In this document: positions 13,053 to 22,361 of the stretch, piece by piece
Layout: each line of letters starts with the position of its first letter
Numbering within the stretch: position 1 is the first letter of the stretch
Assembly (NCBI GenBank): GCA_033807695.1
Contig: CM066304.1
Coordinates: forward strand, 124,001-188,000
DNA from: Daedaleopsis sinensis
Taxonomy: Eukaryota > Basidiomycota > Agaricomycetes > Polyporales > Polyporaceae
Length of the DNA stretch: 64,000 bases
Direction of reading: 5' to 3'
Notes under the pieces: generated by a model
The model's input: the letters and a program-made list of their open reading frames with translations, nothing else
What the model was told of the DNA's origin: nothing
Database searches by the model: none
Program-made: the position numbers and the translations under genes

Positions 13053-14299
13053 GGCGAAACAATGAAGGCAGACGACTTGACTCACTGGACGAGATGCGCA
13101 ACGGGTTATATACCCCAGACACAAGCGCTTCCTTGTAGAGTTCTAAGAGCACACGAGGACTGTAGGGAGTTACTGACGGCAGTCCGAAGCAGCCGCGTCG
13201 TGCCTACCTGAGTGTCTCAGGGCGACGACTCGGAAGCGGTACCGTGGTTCTGGCGGATCCGCAAGAAGTTAGCTTGCTATCGATAACCTGTGATAATCTC
13301 ACTGGTCCACCACTCACAAGAACAAAGCAGGGAAACGACCTTGCAGATCGAAGCGGTGTCCACACCACGGTGCGGAAAGGGAGCGACAACAGCGTGTTCG
13401 TCAAGCTCAGTGCTGGCACGGTGGCTTGGTGCCTGCGGAATACGAACCTCATGCCATTTTGGGCAACCGAGAAGGAACATGGCGCCCAACTGCTTGTCCG
13501 ACTTCCGGACGTGTACTAAGTAGTTTCCTCTCAGGAAACGGCCGAATGATATAACCTTCAGTCTGCAGCATCTAGTGTCATAGAAACCAGGCCCTTAGCC
13601 CCGACAATATCCTGTGCCGAATTATGGCTTTGCTGGAACGGCTAGTACTAGTTAACCACTGACTCTCCTCAGGCCACGGGTGTGCGACTCAGACCGCCAC
13701 TATAGCTAATTTGTACTAAATGAAAAGAATGGCAATGATGTCCGTGATTTGTACAGATAATCTATACACTGACATCACACGGCCTCGTTGTAATCAACCG
13801 CTCAGTTCCTAGGAAGAACTTCGCACCCTCGAAAACGAATTAACAACTCGGAACTCGATAAACACTAGCCGCCAGGCCTGTGCTGAGCAGCTGAGCTTCA
13901 GAGCCTGATGTGCCTCGTTTGGGGTCGCATATCCAGGCCGGCCTGAGCTGCGGCGGCTCAACACGACTCTCCTGCCATTTAGGATCGTTACTGAATGCGG
14001 GTATGTAGTTCCTCATCGATCATCATTGGCGCTCGCTGTTGTTCGTTTGTCTGAAACGCGCAATTCCAAGGCGTGTTGTATGATAAGAAAAGATCGACTG
14101 TCATCTTTTCAGCATAGTCGGCTACGGAGACTAGGCGTGTTGCACCTCGCCGCATTGGCCCTACTTTTCACCAGAGGCGATACAGTCCCCTTCTCCGGTG
14201 TGCCACGTTCATGCTAGCTGGAGAGTGCGCGGATAGCTGCATTAGACCAGAAACAACATCGGATCGACATACATCGGATCGTAACAGATCGCAGACCGA
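13053..14299. other. Intergenic region without a supportable gene
   Basis: About 1.25 kb between the FunK1 start and the stop of the first FAD monooxygenase. Overlapping open frames near 13.2-13.5 kb occur on both strands but show no motif, no splice logic and no family resemblance. I treat them as chance open frames. Confidence 0.4.
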
Positions 14300-15523
14300 C
14301 TATACGGCATTCGCCTTGTCACCTGGCATGCCCTCCTTGATCACAGCCTTCGCTCTCTCCACGATGGCCTTCGCCGCATCAGCCCGGAAGAATGCCTCGA
14401 GGTTGGCGTTCGCAAACGCCGCCATCTTCTCGGCCCTCTCGAACATCGTCTTCTCGCACGCGGAGATCGCCGCCTCCCTCTCCTCGTCCGTCTTGCCCCC
14501 GGTGACCGCATCCACCAACACAAGCCCAAGCTCGAGCCCGTCCAGCATACCGATGTTCGCCGCGCCACCAGCAAACGGAGTCATCAGGTGCGCTGCGTCG
14601 CCGACGAGGGTCACCCCGCGGACGTGTTCCCACTTGTGCGCCACCGGGAGGTAGTACAGAGGACGCAAGTAGATGGCCGCGTCGTCGCAGCGCTCGATGA
14701 GCTGGAGGAGTGTCGGAGACCATCCCTCGGGCGCGTAGGTGTCGAGCAGCACCCTACGAACGTCATCGGGGGTCTGCGGGAGTCGCCAGTCCTCGGGTCC
14801 ACGGAACCAGGCGTACGTGCGGATGCGGCCGTCGCCGTTCATCTGGGCGCCGAGAAACTTGTTGCTGCCCAGGGAGAAGAGGCTCCCCTGACCGACGAGC
14901 TCGCGGATGTCCCTGAGGTCGTCCTGTACGACGACCTCGGGCGCGATGGAGATTTCGGCTCCGGTGACGCCAGAGTAGATCGGAGTGGCGGGTGAGACGA
15001 GGGATCGGACGCGAGAGTTGGCACCGTCAGCGCCGACGAGGATGTCGCACTCGACGGTAGCTCCGTTAGAGAATGTGAGCTCGTGCTTGCCATCCCCGAG
15101 AGCGCGAGTCGAGGCGAGGGCGTGTCCCCATTTGACGGACTCGGAGGGAACGGCATCTAGGAGGATCTTGCGGAGGACGCTGCGGTCAACCTCGGGTCGC
15201 TTCTTCTCATGATCTGCAGTGTCCTCGTGTGGGCGGGAGAAGAGGATGTTGCCTTCGGCATCGCCAATCTTCATCTCCTGGCCCTCAGGGCGACTGTGCT
15301 TGTCGAACTCTTCCTGCAGTCTGTTCTCACGGAGCGCTCGTTGACCGGAAGTCCAGTCGAGATCGAGAGTGCCACCGAGATGGGCGCGGGAGGAATACCC
15401 TGTTTCGCGCTCGTATAGCGTGGCGGTGATCCCGCGACGGTGCAGAGTGAGCAAGAGGACGAGACCGCTCACTCCGCCACCGACGATAACAATGCGAGGG
15501 ATTGTATCTGTTGTCGTGGCCAT
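14300..15523 (-). CDS. FAD-dependent monooxygenase, TetX/UbiH-like, copy 1
   Basis: A 407-residue single-component flavoprotein hydroxylase of the group A aromatic/TetX-like class: NAD(P)H reduces FAD and the C4a-hydroperoxide hydroxylates an electron-rich substrate. Three motifs are clear: the Rossmann GGGVSG at about residue 15, the DG motif in ILVGADGANSRVR at about 160, and the GD motif in LVGDAAHLMTPFAGG at about 305. There is no signal peptide or membrane anchor, so it is probably cytosolic. The coding sequence has no intron, in contrast to its neighbours, and its paralogues at 16.1-17.4 and 58.5-59.7 kb are also intronless. A likely 57-nt 5'UTR intron (15535-15591; GTAAGC, CTAAC branch, CTCAG) lies just before the ATG, and a TATAAAT box lies further upstream. 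The substrate cannot be told from sequence; detoxification of aromatics or a biosynthetic hydroxylation are both plausible. Confidence 0.92.
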   Translation of the reverse strand: MATTTDTIPRIVIVGGGVSGLVLLLTLHRRGITATLYERETGYSSRAHLGGTLDLDWTSGQRALRENRLQEEFDKHSRPEGQEMKIGDAEGNILFSRPHEDTADHEKKRPEVDRSVLRKILLDAVPSESVKWGHALASTRALGDGKHELTFSNGATVECDILVGADGANSRVRSLVSPATPIYSGVTGAEISIAPEVVVQDDLRDIRELVGQGSLFSLGSNKFLGAQMNGDGRIRTYAWFRGPEDWRLPQTPDDVRRVLLDTYAPEGWSPTLLQLIERCDDAAIYLRPLYYLPVAHKWEHVRGVTLVGDAAHLMTPFAGGAANIGMLDGLELGLVLVDAVTGGKTDEEREAAISACEKTMFERAEKMAAFANANLEAFFRADAAKAIVERAKAVIKEGMPGDKANAV

Positions 15524-15534
15524 TGACGGTAACT

Positions 15535-15591
15535 CTGAGCGAAATGGTAGTTAGTGAGCAAGCTAGGGCCTGTTCCAATAGAGACGCTTAC
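15535..15591 (-). other. Probable 5'UTR intron of monooxygenase copy 1
   Basis: On the minus strand this reads GTAAGC at the donor, CTAAC as a branch site and CTCAG at the acceptor, 11 nt before the ATG. Length and signals match the other introns of the window. Confidence 0.5.
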
Positions 15592-15656
15592 CTACTCGCT
15601 AGTCAGATAGGAGTTACTTGTGGAAGTCTGGTATCTGTGCGTGAGTCCTCAGCCGC

Positions 15657-15664
15657 ATTTATAC
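15657..15664 (-). promoter_or_regulatory. TATA box of monooxygenase copy 1
   Basis: TATAAATG on the minus strand, about 135 nt before the ATG. A GCCGGCTTGACGAGC-like stretch lies a little further upstream and is partly shared with copy 2. Confidence 0.5.
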
Positions 15665-16126
15665 TGGCAGAGCCATGGCAAGCCGGCTTGACGAGCAGCG
15701 TCGGCTTTCGTCGACACCTAGAGTCCGTAAATAGCGTCAATAGAGGTGATCGGCTGGTGTCGTGTCGCTGCGGCAAAGCGGCAGAGGCGTCGGTCGGCCG
15801 GATGTCGTATGTGGCATCGACGCGGTCACTCGGCGCAGAATGTTTAGGCGTCTATCGCATGGCCGGCCGGGCCGCCGGAGGAGGTAGGAGTCCTGAGTAC
15901 TTGGCCAAACCACTCGCACTGATACGCCATTCAGATGTTCACTCGCCAGGCAGGAGAATCGGTCGGCTAGTCCACGTAGGTTCTTGTACAACAGTTAAGC
16001 CCCTTTGCACGAGGGGAGAATGTACGTGTTTAGAACGGAAGATACAAGCCATGTTGAAAGCTAGTAGTAGTACATCTGTGATATATGCTCACTGATCGAG
16101 ACGCGTGTTTGGGAACTGCATCGATA
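15665..16126. other. Intergenic region between monooxygenase copies 1 and 2
   Basis: About 460 nt of upstream sequence for copy 1 and downstream sequence for copy 2. Apart from the shared motif close to the TATA box I see no gene. Confidence 0.4.
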
Positions 16127-17350
16127 TCACGCAGCACTCGTCGCTGACCCTGTGACCCAGCCCGTCGCTACCCACTCCCTAGCCCTCTTCAACGTAGTCT
16201 GTGGCGCGTCAGGATGCAAAAACGCCTCCATGTTCGTCTTCGTGATCGCCGCCATGATTCCTGCGCCCTCGAACATGAGCTCCTCACTCGCAGCGATCGC
16301 AGCCTCCCTCTCCTCGCCCATCCTTCCGGCCGAGATCGCATCTGCAAGCGCAAGACCGAGCTCCAGGCCATCGAGCATCGCCAAGTTCGCTCCAGCACCC
16401 GCAAACGGAGTTATGAGATGGGCGGCATCGCCGATGAGCGTCACGCCAGGGACGTGCTCCCACCTGTGCCCGACGGGAAGGTGGTAGAGCGGTCGCGGGT
16501 AAATCGCCTCGTCGTCGCAGTACTCGATGAGTTTGAGCAACCGCGGGGACCAGCCCTGGAATATGTCTAGCAAGACTTTGCGGGCCTCGTCCGGACGCTG
16601 CGGCAGGCGCCAGTCCTCGGGTCCACGGAACCAGGCGTACGTTCGGATGCGGCCGTCGCCGTTCATCTGAGCTCCGATAAACTTGTTGTTCTCGAGGGTG
16701 AAGAGGCTTCCGTGGCCGATGAGCTCGCGTGTCTCCTTCAGATTATCCTGAACGACGACGTCAGGCGCGACGGATACTTCAGCGCCCGTAATACCGGCGT
16801 AGATCGGGGTCGCGGGAGAAACGAGGGGGCGGATGCGAGAGTTGGCACCGTCGGCACCGACGAGGACGTCGCACTCGACGACGGTTCCATTGGAAAACGT
16901 GAGCTCGTGCTTGCCGCCATCGAGAGCGCGAGCGGAGGTGAGGCCATAACCCCACTTGATGTACTCTGAGGGAACGGCGTCGAGGAGGATCCTGCGTAGG
17001 ACGCTACGATCTATCTCAGGGCGCTGATCCTTGGGATCCGTAGGTCCTTTAGGCCCGCGAGAGAGGAGGATCTGGCCATCGGCGCCGCCTATCTTGAGCT
17101 CCTGGCCTTCGGGGCGACTATGCTGATCGAATTCCTCCTGCAGTCCATTCTCGCGGAGGGCACGCTGGCCAGAAGCCCATTCGAGGTCCAGAGTTCCACC
17201 GAGATGGGCGCGGGCTGAGAATCCGGCTTCGCGCTCATAGAGAGTGGCTGGGACGCCGCGACGGTATAGGGTCAGCAGGAGGACTAGTCCACTGACTCCA
17301 CCACCGACAATGGCGACGCGGGGAGTCGTGTTGAATGCGGTAGAAACCAT
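16127..17350 (-). CDS. FAD-dependent monooxygenase, TetX/UbiH-like, copy 2
   Basis: A 407-residue paralogue of the 14.3-kb gene in the same orientation, so a tandem duplicate. GGGVSG near residue 18, LVGADGANSRIR near 165 and IGDAAHLITPFAGAGAN near 305 give the same FAD/NAD(P)H hydroxylase architecture. Long stretches are identical to copy 1, for example NGDGRIRTYAWFRGPEDW. The frame stays open to a TTG at 17368, but the ATG at 17350 (MVSTAFNTT) is the real start: a CTAAT-type branch site and TACAG acceptor lie directly upstream, marking a 5'UTR intron. The coding sequence has no intron. The C-terminus (ATGWVTGSATSAA) differs from copy 1. Substrate unknown. Confidence 0.92.
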   Translation of the reverse strand: MVSTAFNTTPRVAIVGGGVSGLVLLLTLYRRGVPATLYEREAGFSARAHLGGTLDLEWASGQRALRENGLQEEFDQHSRPEGQELKIGGADGQILLSRGPKGPTDPKDQRPEIDRSVLRRILLDAVPSEYIKWGYGLTSARALDGGKHELTFSNGTVVECDVLVGADGANSRIRPLVSPATPIYAGITGAEVSVAPDVVVQDNLKETRELIGHGSLFTLENNKFIGAQMNGDGRIRTYAWFRGPEDWRLPQRPDEARKVLLDIFQGWSPRLLKLIEYCDDEAIYPRPLYHLPVGHRWEHVPGVTLIGDAAHLITPFAGAGANLAMLDGLELGLALADAISAGRMGEEREAAIAASEELMFEGAGIMAAITKTNMEAFLHPDAPQTTLKRAREWVATGWVTGSATSAA

Positions 17351-17501
17351 TGAGGATGATCTGTACAAGATTAGAACGGGGTGAACGAGTCATTAAATGA
17401 GAAAGGGAACTGACGACGACTGTATGGTTGCTCAGGGGAAGACGGAGTTCTGAGTATGACACCAAGCTCGAAGTTGCAAGGGCATACCTTCGCTGGCAGG
17501 A

Positions 17502-17508
17502 TTTATAT
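17502..17508 (-). promoter_or_regulatory. TATA box of monooxygenase copy 2
   Basis: ATATAAAT on the minus strand, about 150 nt upstream of the ATG, followed at similar spacing as in copy 1 by a GCCGAGTTGACGAAC element on the plus strand. Confidence 0.45.
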
Positions 17509-17993
17509 CGATTCTGACGCAGCCGAGTTGACGAACCACTCCGGCATGTAAGATCTATGAACATGTAGAACTTGTGTAGAACTCACATGCATACGTACCA
17601 ATATGAGCGACCGCTGCCGGTCGACAACGTCAGTCAGGCCATGCGCAGTTCAAACTGTCATACAAGACGCCGAAGCCGACTGCGAACCAATTGAATTGCA
17701 TGTTGACGGAGATGGTAGAACTTGCCCTGTGGTGACATTCAGCAACATCAAAGGCCCGACGCCGTCGCATCGCGATATCCGTAAAACACTCACCTGCGCA
17801 ACTGCTCTATCCGGGCTGTTCAGCGTTGCGTCCACGTACTAAGTTCTTCGTCACCAGCGATAATCTCGGTTGTAACACCATTCAGGAGAAAGGCCCAGGA
17901 GCTCGCTCAATAGCTGGATGTTGCGAGCTTTTAGGAAAAGAGAACGAAGGCAACATCATGGTTAGTGACTCCAAATGACGGCGAGGACTTGCA
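17509..17993. other. Intergenic region upstream of monooxygenase copy 2
   Basis: About 485 nt up to the edge of an inverted-repeat element. A short plus-strand open frame at 17.6-17.8 kb shows no motif. I see no gene. Confidence 0.4.
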
Positions 17994-18380
17994 CAGCACT
18001 ACTGTGTCTCCCAGACATTAGGCGAAGTCCCCTGTCCCCGAGGGCCTTTCGCCTCGCCTATATGGGCGCTTGTCCCCATGTCCCGGGGTCTTCTTCGCCT
18101 AGCCAAAACTTACCATATATGGTAATTTCTGATGACATTGTCGCCACAACCATGGAGGATTATTTCCACAGCTCAAGCACCTTGTGTAGGCTTTATTCGC
18201 ACCTCCTAGCACTCGAATGTATCCTAGAAGTCTTCAACAAGCATTTTCGTCTGCGGGTAGGGACGAGCGCTTCGCCTATGTCCCCTGTCCCCTGGCACCT
18301 TTCGCTTGACAGCCCGTTTCCCACGGGTTAGGTTAGGGTCAATTCGCTTCGCCTAATGTCTGGGAGACACAGTAGTACTG
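17994..18380. mobile_element. MITE-like element with 34-bp terminal inverted repeats
   Basis: The ends 17994-18027 and 18347-18380 are inverted copies of each other with one mismatch in 34 bp; the inner 30 bp (17998-18027 against 18347-18376) are perfect. The repeat starts CAG(C/T)ACTACTGTGTCTCC. The motif CTTCGCCTA recurs inside both ends and near 18090 and 18270, as transposase-binding subterminal repeats do. The element is 387 bp and has no coding capacity, which fits a non-autonomous DNA transposon. No target-site duplication is obvious at the flanks, so the superfamily (hAT-like or CACTA-like) is undecided. Confidence 0.65.
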
Positions 18381-18514
18381 CTGCGTGTGAAGCGTGTGAA
18401 AACTGTGATGACTCGTCGACGCAGCTCGCGCGCTTTCGGAGTACTTCCATATTCGAGCACATGAAACTTTATACTTACCCCCTCCTCCAAGGTTTGGTAT
18501 CAAGCCAATTGAGG

Positions 18515-19070
18515 ATGTCTCAACCCAACCCTCAGCAGTCAACACAGTCTACCCAGGATGCCTCACCAAGAGCGCGCAATCGCGGACAGTGACAGGAGAG
18601 GCGATCTCATTCAATGCCAATATCAATAATTCGACTCTCGAAGGACAAGTACGCGGTCGGTAGGACCGACGCGAGGGTTAAACGACATATCTTCCTCAAA
18701 TTGTGCTAGACTACTAACATGGTTAACGCGCACCTTAGATTGGGGATAGGAGGCCCTGACTGGTGAGGTTCCGATACCGAGAGATTGGGACGTCATCTCA
18801 TTCAACGCGCCCAGCGCCGTGCGACAAGTCTACGAATACCACGCGACGACTATCAGGGTGAGCATAATTGACTATGCTCTAGCTACTACGACAGTAAGAC
18901 ACTGCTTCTCTAGGAACCTCCTTCCGACACGCAGACAGCCCAAAAGTGTATACAAGTACTATGATGACGTACAGCATGTTCTCGAGGGAGGCGCATACTG
19001 CACACGATCGTAGATTACACCGGACGGAGAGAAAGTTCTTCGGGTCGTCTGCGAGAAATCCTGAGCAGCG
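18515..19070 (+). pseudogene. Decayed partial copy of the FHA checkpoint kinase
   Basis: This is the 5' half of the gene at 7.1-9.3 kb, on the opposite strand and broken in several frames. Successive matches in the correct order are: the SQ/TQ stretch ([11 protein letters not shown]), a FNA...KDKYAVGR segment ahead of the FHA domain, RDWDVIS-like and CDKS-like segments after it, then YKYYDDVQHVLEGGAY against [16 protein letters not shown] of the intact gene, and finally TCTTCGGGTCGTCT at the end of the first kinase subdomain. Most of the FHA core and the catalytic kinase domain are absent. Stops and frame changes separate every block, so it cannot make the enzyme. It sits directly downstream of the inverted-repeat element. 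Confidence 0.8.
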
Positions 19071-19686
19071 CCTCAATACGCTGACCCTGCGTGTGCGTAC
19101 TCTCATTCGAAAATAGGTCTAGTGTCAACGTTGATGGAAAATAAGTATTGAATATCTGACCCCGCTGCTTCTTACGTCCCCCATGGCTTACGCGCTGAAG
19201 GATCTTGCTATACGAAGACGTTCCTTTTGAAACCTCATCTATGGACCCTCCGGACAGCTACACAGGCCGAGATCCTGATGTCGACTTCTACTTATATAGG
19301 GCTTGGGAAGAACGCAACCTGTGGAAAGTACTAGGAGGTAAAATTAGCCGGATGTTCTCGCTTGCTAATGATACTACGCGCATGATACGCAGGCTCAGGC
19401 TCAGCTACTTACTGTGATCAGAACCCGCAACACTAGTGATCGGCGGTTAGGACGCCGTATAAACGTGAGTTCTTTGGAATGCTTCTCTCTGCGGCAACTC
19501 TGACGGAAGAAGCTTGCTGTTGCTAACAACCGTCCTCGCAACATGATGCACGATGATATTGCACAGGCACTACACTCTTCGATTTAGATGGGCAGTGTAG
19601 AAGGAGACGTATTCTAGCGTGAGAGCGGAGTCTGCACTGGCTGATAGCAACAGTCGATCTCCTTCAAGTGCATCGCGCTCATCCAA
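19071..19686. other. Intergenic region with one unassigned open frame
   Basis: An open frame of 70 codons at 19205-19417 (with SSMDPPDSYTGRDPDVD inside) has no recognised motif. It could be a relic downstream of the kinase pseudogene. Otherwise the stretch is the upstream region of the F-box gene. Confidence 0.3.
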
Positions 19687-20865
19687 ATGCCTGCAACAAC
19701 CTCTCGAGCCTCTCCGTCGTCTGACAGCCACCATCGCCGCCCCCTGTCAAATATGAAGCGATGCCCGACTGAGATCCTTTACTACATCTTCGCCGAGGCC
19801 TGCACCGACGACGGCCAAACTGGGCGTGCCCTTGGCCTTGTCTCCAAGCGTTTCCGCACTGTGTCGCGGAGACACGCGCTCCAGTCTGTCGCTCTGTACG
19901 GAGCCTACCAGCTCTCTGCGTTCGCAGCACATCTCGACTCTCTCCCACCATGCGAGCGCCGCGTGCGCAATCTCTTCCTCACCGACCGCCGGCGCATTTC
20001 GATGGAGTACCACTCCGGACAAGACCGAACGGAGTGGCTCCAGGAGCGTCTTTTTGAAGACCTCCGAATCATGGACCCGTCCCGAGAGTACTCACCCGCA
20101 GGAATTCTGCGCATCTTCCAGCACGTTGCTAAGACGCTGCGCACCTGCGCACTCCTCCTCTTCGATCGCTACACCGAGCGAGCGCTGCCCATGCCGTTCG
20201 TCGCCCTCCAGGAACTTACCATATACGGCTCACTGCTCAACTACTACGACACCCCCTCTATCCCATCCTGCCCCGACTTGCGCCGCCTCCACGTCATACA
20301 AGACTTCGCAGTGCGGAGGTCGCTTCCGTCCGCTGTTGCGAACGCGGCGCCGACGCTGACGCACCTTCGGATCTCTCGGCTTGCGGCGTGCGGCATAGGC
20401 ACTGGAGACATCGTGCCGGGACTGCAGGCGATGGTTCAGGCCCAGCGCGAAGAATCCAAGACCAAAATCGGGCTTCCACCTACGCTCGAGCACGTCATCA
20501 TTCAGATGTCGCAGCAGGAGCTGCGCAGCTACTGCGACATGCCCTCCGTTTGCGAAGTTCGTGTGCCTTGCTCCTTGCTGCGCTGATAGCTCATATAGCA
20601 TGTACAGTTGGTTGCGTCGCCCACAGCGAACCAGCTGAAGGACATCGCCTTGCGCGACAAGAGCCGTAGAGTTGTACTCCTCAAGCCTCAGCTGTGGAGC
20701 GCTGCGGATGGCTTCGCGGTGCTTAACACGGATGTACAGTTTTACATGGACATCAAGAAGTCCTGGGAAGAACGAGTCAAAGGTTTTGAGGGCATGTGGG
20801 AGGTAGACCAAGGCGACATCTTGGCATCGTACGGGTACTGTACAGAGGAAAAGTGGTCCTGCTAG
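19687..20865 (+). CDS. F-box-like domain protein
   Basis: A protein of about 370 residues from two exons, 19687-20560 and 20627-20865. The 66-nt intron (GTGTGC...CCACAG) joins in phase and removes the TGA at 20584. Residues 23-70 fit an F-box: CPTEILYYIFAEAC, then LVSKRFRTVSRRHALQSVAL, the usual helix-helix pattern that binds Skp1 in SCF ubiquitin ligases. The remainder has leucine-rich, LRR-like spacing (LRRLHVIQDFAVR, LTHLRISRL), typical of the many Agaricomycete F-box proteins of unknown target. Starts at 19687 and 19753 (MKRCPTEIL) are both possible. Function beyond substrate recruitment is unknown. Confidence 0.82.
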
Positions 20866-21530
20866 AGATATAGTCATGGTTCACGGTACCGTAAGATACA
20901 CGGTTCATATTACCTACACGCACACTGCAAACTATGTAGAACAATTGGTTCGTAACATAGACATGTATCGCATCTCATCTAGGGACCCTCTGTTGACTGG
21001 AAGCTTCAAGGAACACTCTACAGTGACGTGCTCTCAGTGCACAGAATAGTTCGGTCATAGTACGAATGTCTGGCAGCTGCGGCCGGCTTACATGGGGTGG
21101 TAGCTCAGACTCGTCGGCGAGCTAAGATTCTCAGTGCGACACATGGACAGCATATACCATCCTGTAGAAGGAGTCTAACCCTGCCGGTTGATTTGTCAGT
21201 TATATCGCTGGACACGCATGGCAGATATCGTTGCTAGTGTTCCACTGTGCATGTTCCGGCAAACTAATAATTGATACAACGCTAGCGATACACAAAACGA
21301 TAGCCTGAGAACGAAAACGAAGAGTTGAGGTGCGTTAAGGTTCGAGCTTATGCGGTAACGCGTATCAAAATCAGTGTGAGTCAGTTAACGAGGAAGCATC
21401 GACGGCGAACTGACTATGCATTGACTAGGATCGCAGGAGACCGATGAAGTGCTGCATTCAAATGTCATATACCATCAGCATCTACTGGTCAGACGTCCGA
21501 TGACAAGAACATACCTGCTAAGGAGGACTC
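20866..21530. other. Intergenic region
   Basis: About 665 nt between the F-box gene and the stop of the pheromone gene. I looked for further short CaaX-type reading frames on both strands and found none. Confidence 0.4.
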
Positions 21531-21668
21531 TCAGCTGATGAGACAGCTCGAGTGGTTGCTTGAGTTCCCCAACCGTTCCCGGTCTACGAAGACCTCCTCT
21601 TCTTCGGACGAGGAATGTGTATAGTCCTCGGCGGGGATTGGAGAGGCAATCTCGAAGAATGCGTCCAT
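21531..21668 (-). CDS. Basidiomycete mating pheromone precursor (CaaX lipopeptide)
   Basis: A single-exon 45-residue reading frame, MDAFFEIASPIPAEDY at the start and CLIS at the end followed directly by TGA. Three features match a-factor-like pheromone precursors of Agaricomycetes: the MDxF start with a conserved PAEDY-type leader, a charged maturation site (VDRER; cleavage is usually after a Glu-Arg/Glu-His-type pair), and a C-terminal CaaX box for farnesylation and carboxymethylation. The predicted mature peptide is the short segment from after DRER to the cysteine. A TATA box lies about 85 nt upstream of the ATG. Such peptides signal through Ste3-type receptors; no receptor gene is visible in this window, so it may be an unlinked or non-mating-type copy. 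The frame is too short for usual ORF cut-offs. Confidence 0.85.
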   Translation of the reverse strand: MDAFFEIASPIPAEDYTHSSSEEEEVFVDRERLGNSSNHSSCLIS

Positions 21669-21752
21669 GGTAGTGGTCGACAAAGCGCGAATGAGCGCGG
21701 GAGACCTGGTGCGGTAGCGGTAGCCTGGGTACTTACTTAGAGCTACGACTCC

Positions 21753-21760
21753 CTTTATAT
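21753..21760 (-). promoter_or_regulatory. TATA box of the pheromone precursor gene
   Basis: ATATAAAG on the minus strand, 85-92 nt before the ATG at 21668. Its placement fits a strongly expressed short gene. Confidence 0.5.
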
Positions 21761-22361
21761 GCTCTGCCTAGCACTCGAGTTATGGGCTGCGGCGGAACTC
21801 CCTCAGCTACCGTCGTCGAAGAGCAAGAAGAGATGTAGAGAATGGCAGCTTGACAATAGCGTAGAACCAGCACGCCCTCGCCCTATCTGGAGGGTTCAGC
21901 TACAGCGTGCGCAGACTGCTCGCGCATGTCACACGCAATTATCTTGCCCGAGGCACCGTCGGAAGCTAGCTATTGTTTCGAGAATTAGCTCAAGGTCTGT
22001 GGTTATTTTGAGCCGAGCCCGGGCCGAGCGGACGACGAAGTGATGTAGTCGGTATGCGGTTCTCCTTGGTACTGTTTCGAAAAGGAGATTGTATGAAAGG
22101 CAAGATGTCAATAGACACGCGTGAGTTAGGCAGCACTTACCTGGAATGTGACATCCGACCCTTGGAAAGTGACGGAGAAGGGAAGGATTGATCAATTTCC
22201 AGTAACTACGATATCCGATGCTAAGAATACATGGCGCGAAATGGTACAACACTAGTACAACAGAAAGAATTAATCGACGATACACCAACATAAGATAGAC
22301 AGACCAGCACGGGCAACCCGGGAGACAGACTGGCGCAATTCGCGGCAGGATGCGGATTGCA
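21761..22361. other. Intergenic region upstream of the pheromone gene
   Basis: About 600 nt. Open frames on both strands lack motifs, and the minus-strand one runs into the 3' end of the polymerase delta subunit gene. I see no gene. Confidence 0.35.

Noticed and set aside
13204..13519. Small genes on both strands near 13.3 kb
   Set aside because: Mutually overlapping frames with no domain, splice site or conserved pattern.
14300..17350. Reading the TetX-like genes as an antibiotic-resistance island
   Set aside because: TetX is only the best-known relative; the fold covers many aromatic hydroxylases, and nothing else in the region suggests resistance.
9634..17350. A secondary-metabolite gene cluster around the tandem monooxygenases
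   Set aside because: No polyketide synthase, NRPS, terpene synthase or dedicated transporter or regulator is present; neighbours are kinases and housekeeping genes.
17300..17368. A start for monooxygenase copy 2 at 17368
   Set aside because: The codon is TTG and lies within what looks like the 3' end of a 5'UTR intron (TACAG acceptor); the ATG at 17350 fits the paralogues.
19205..19417. A 70-residue gene upstream of the F-box gene
   Set aside because: No motif, no splice evidence, and it lies just after a kinase pseudogene; kept only as an unassigned frame.
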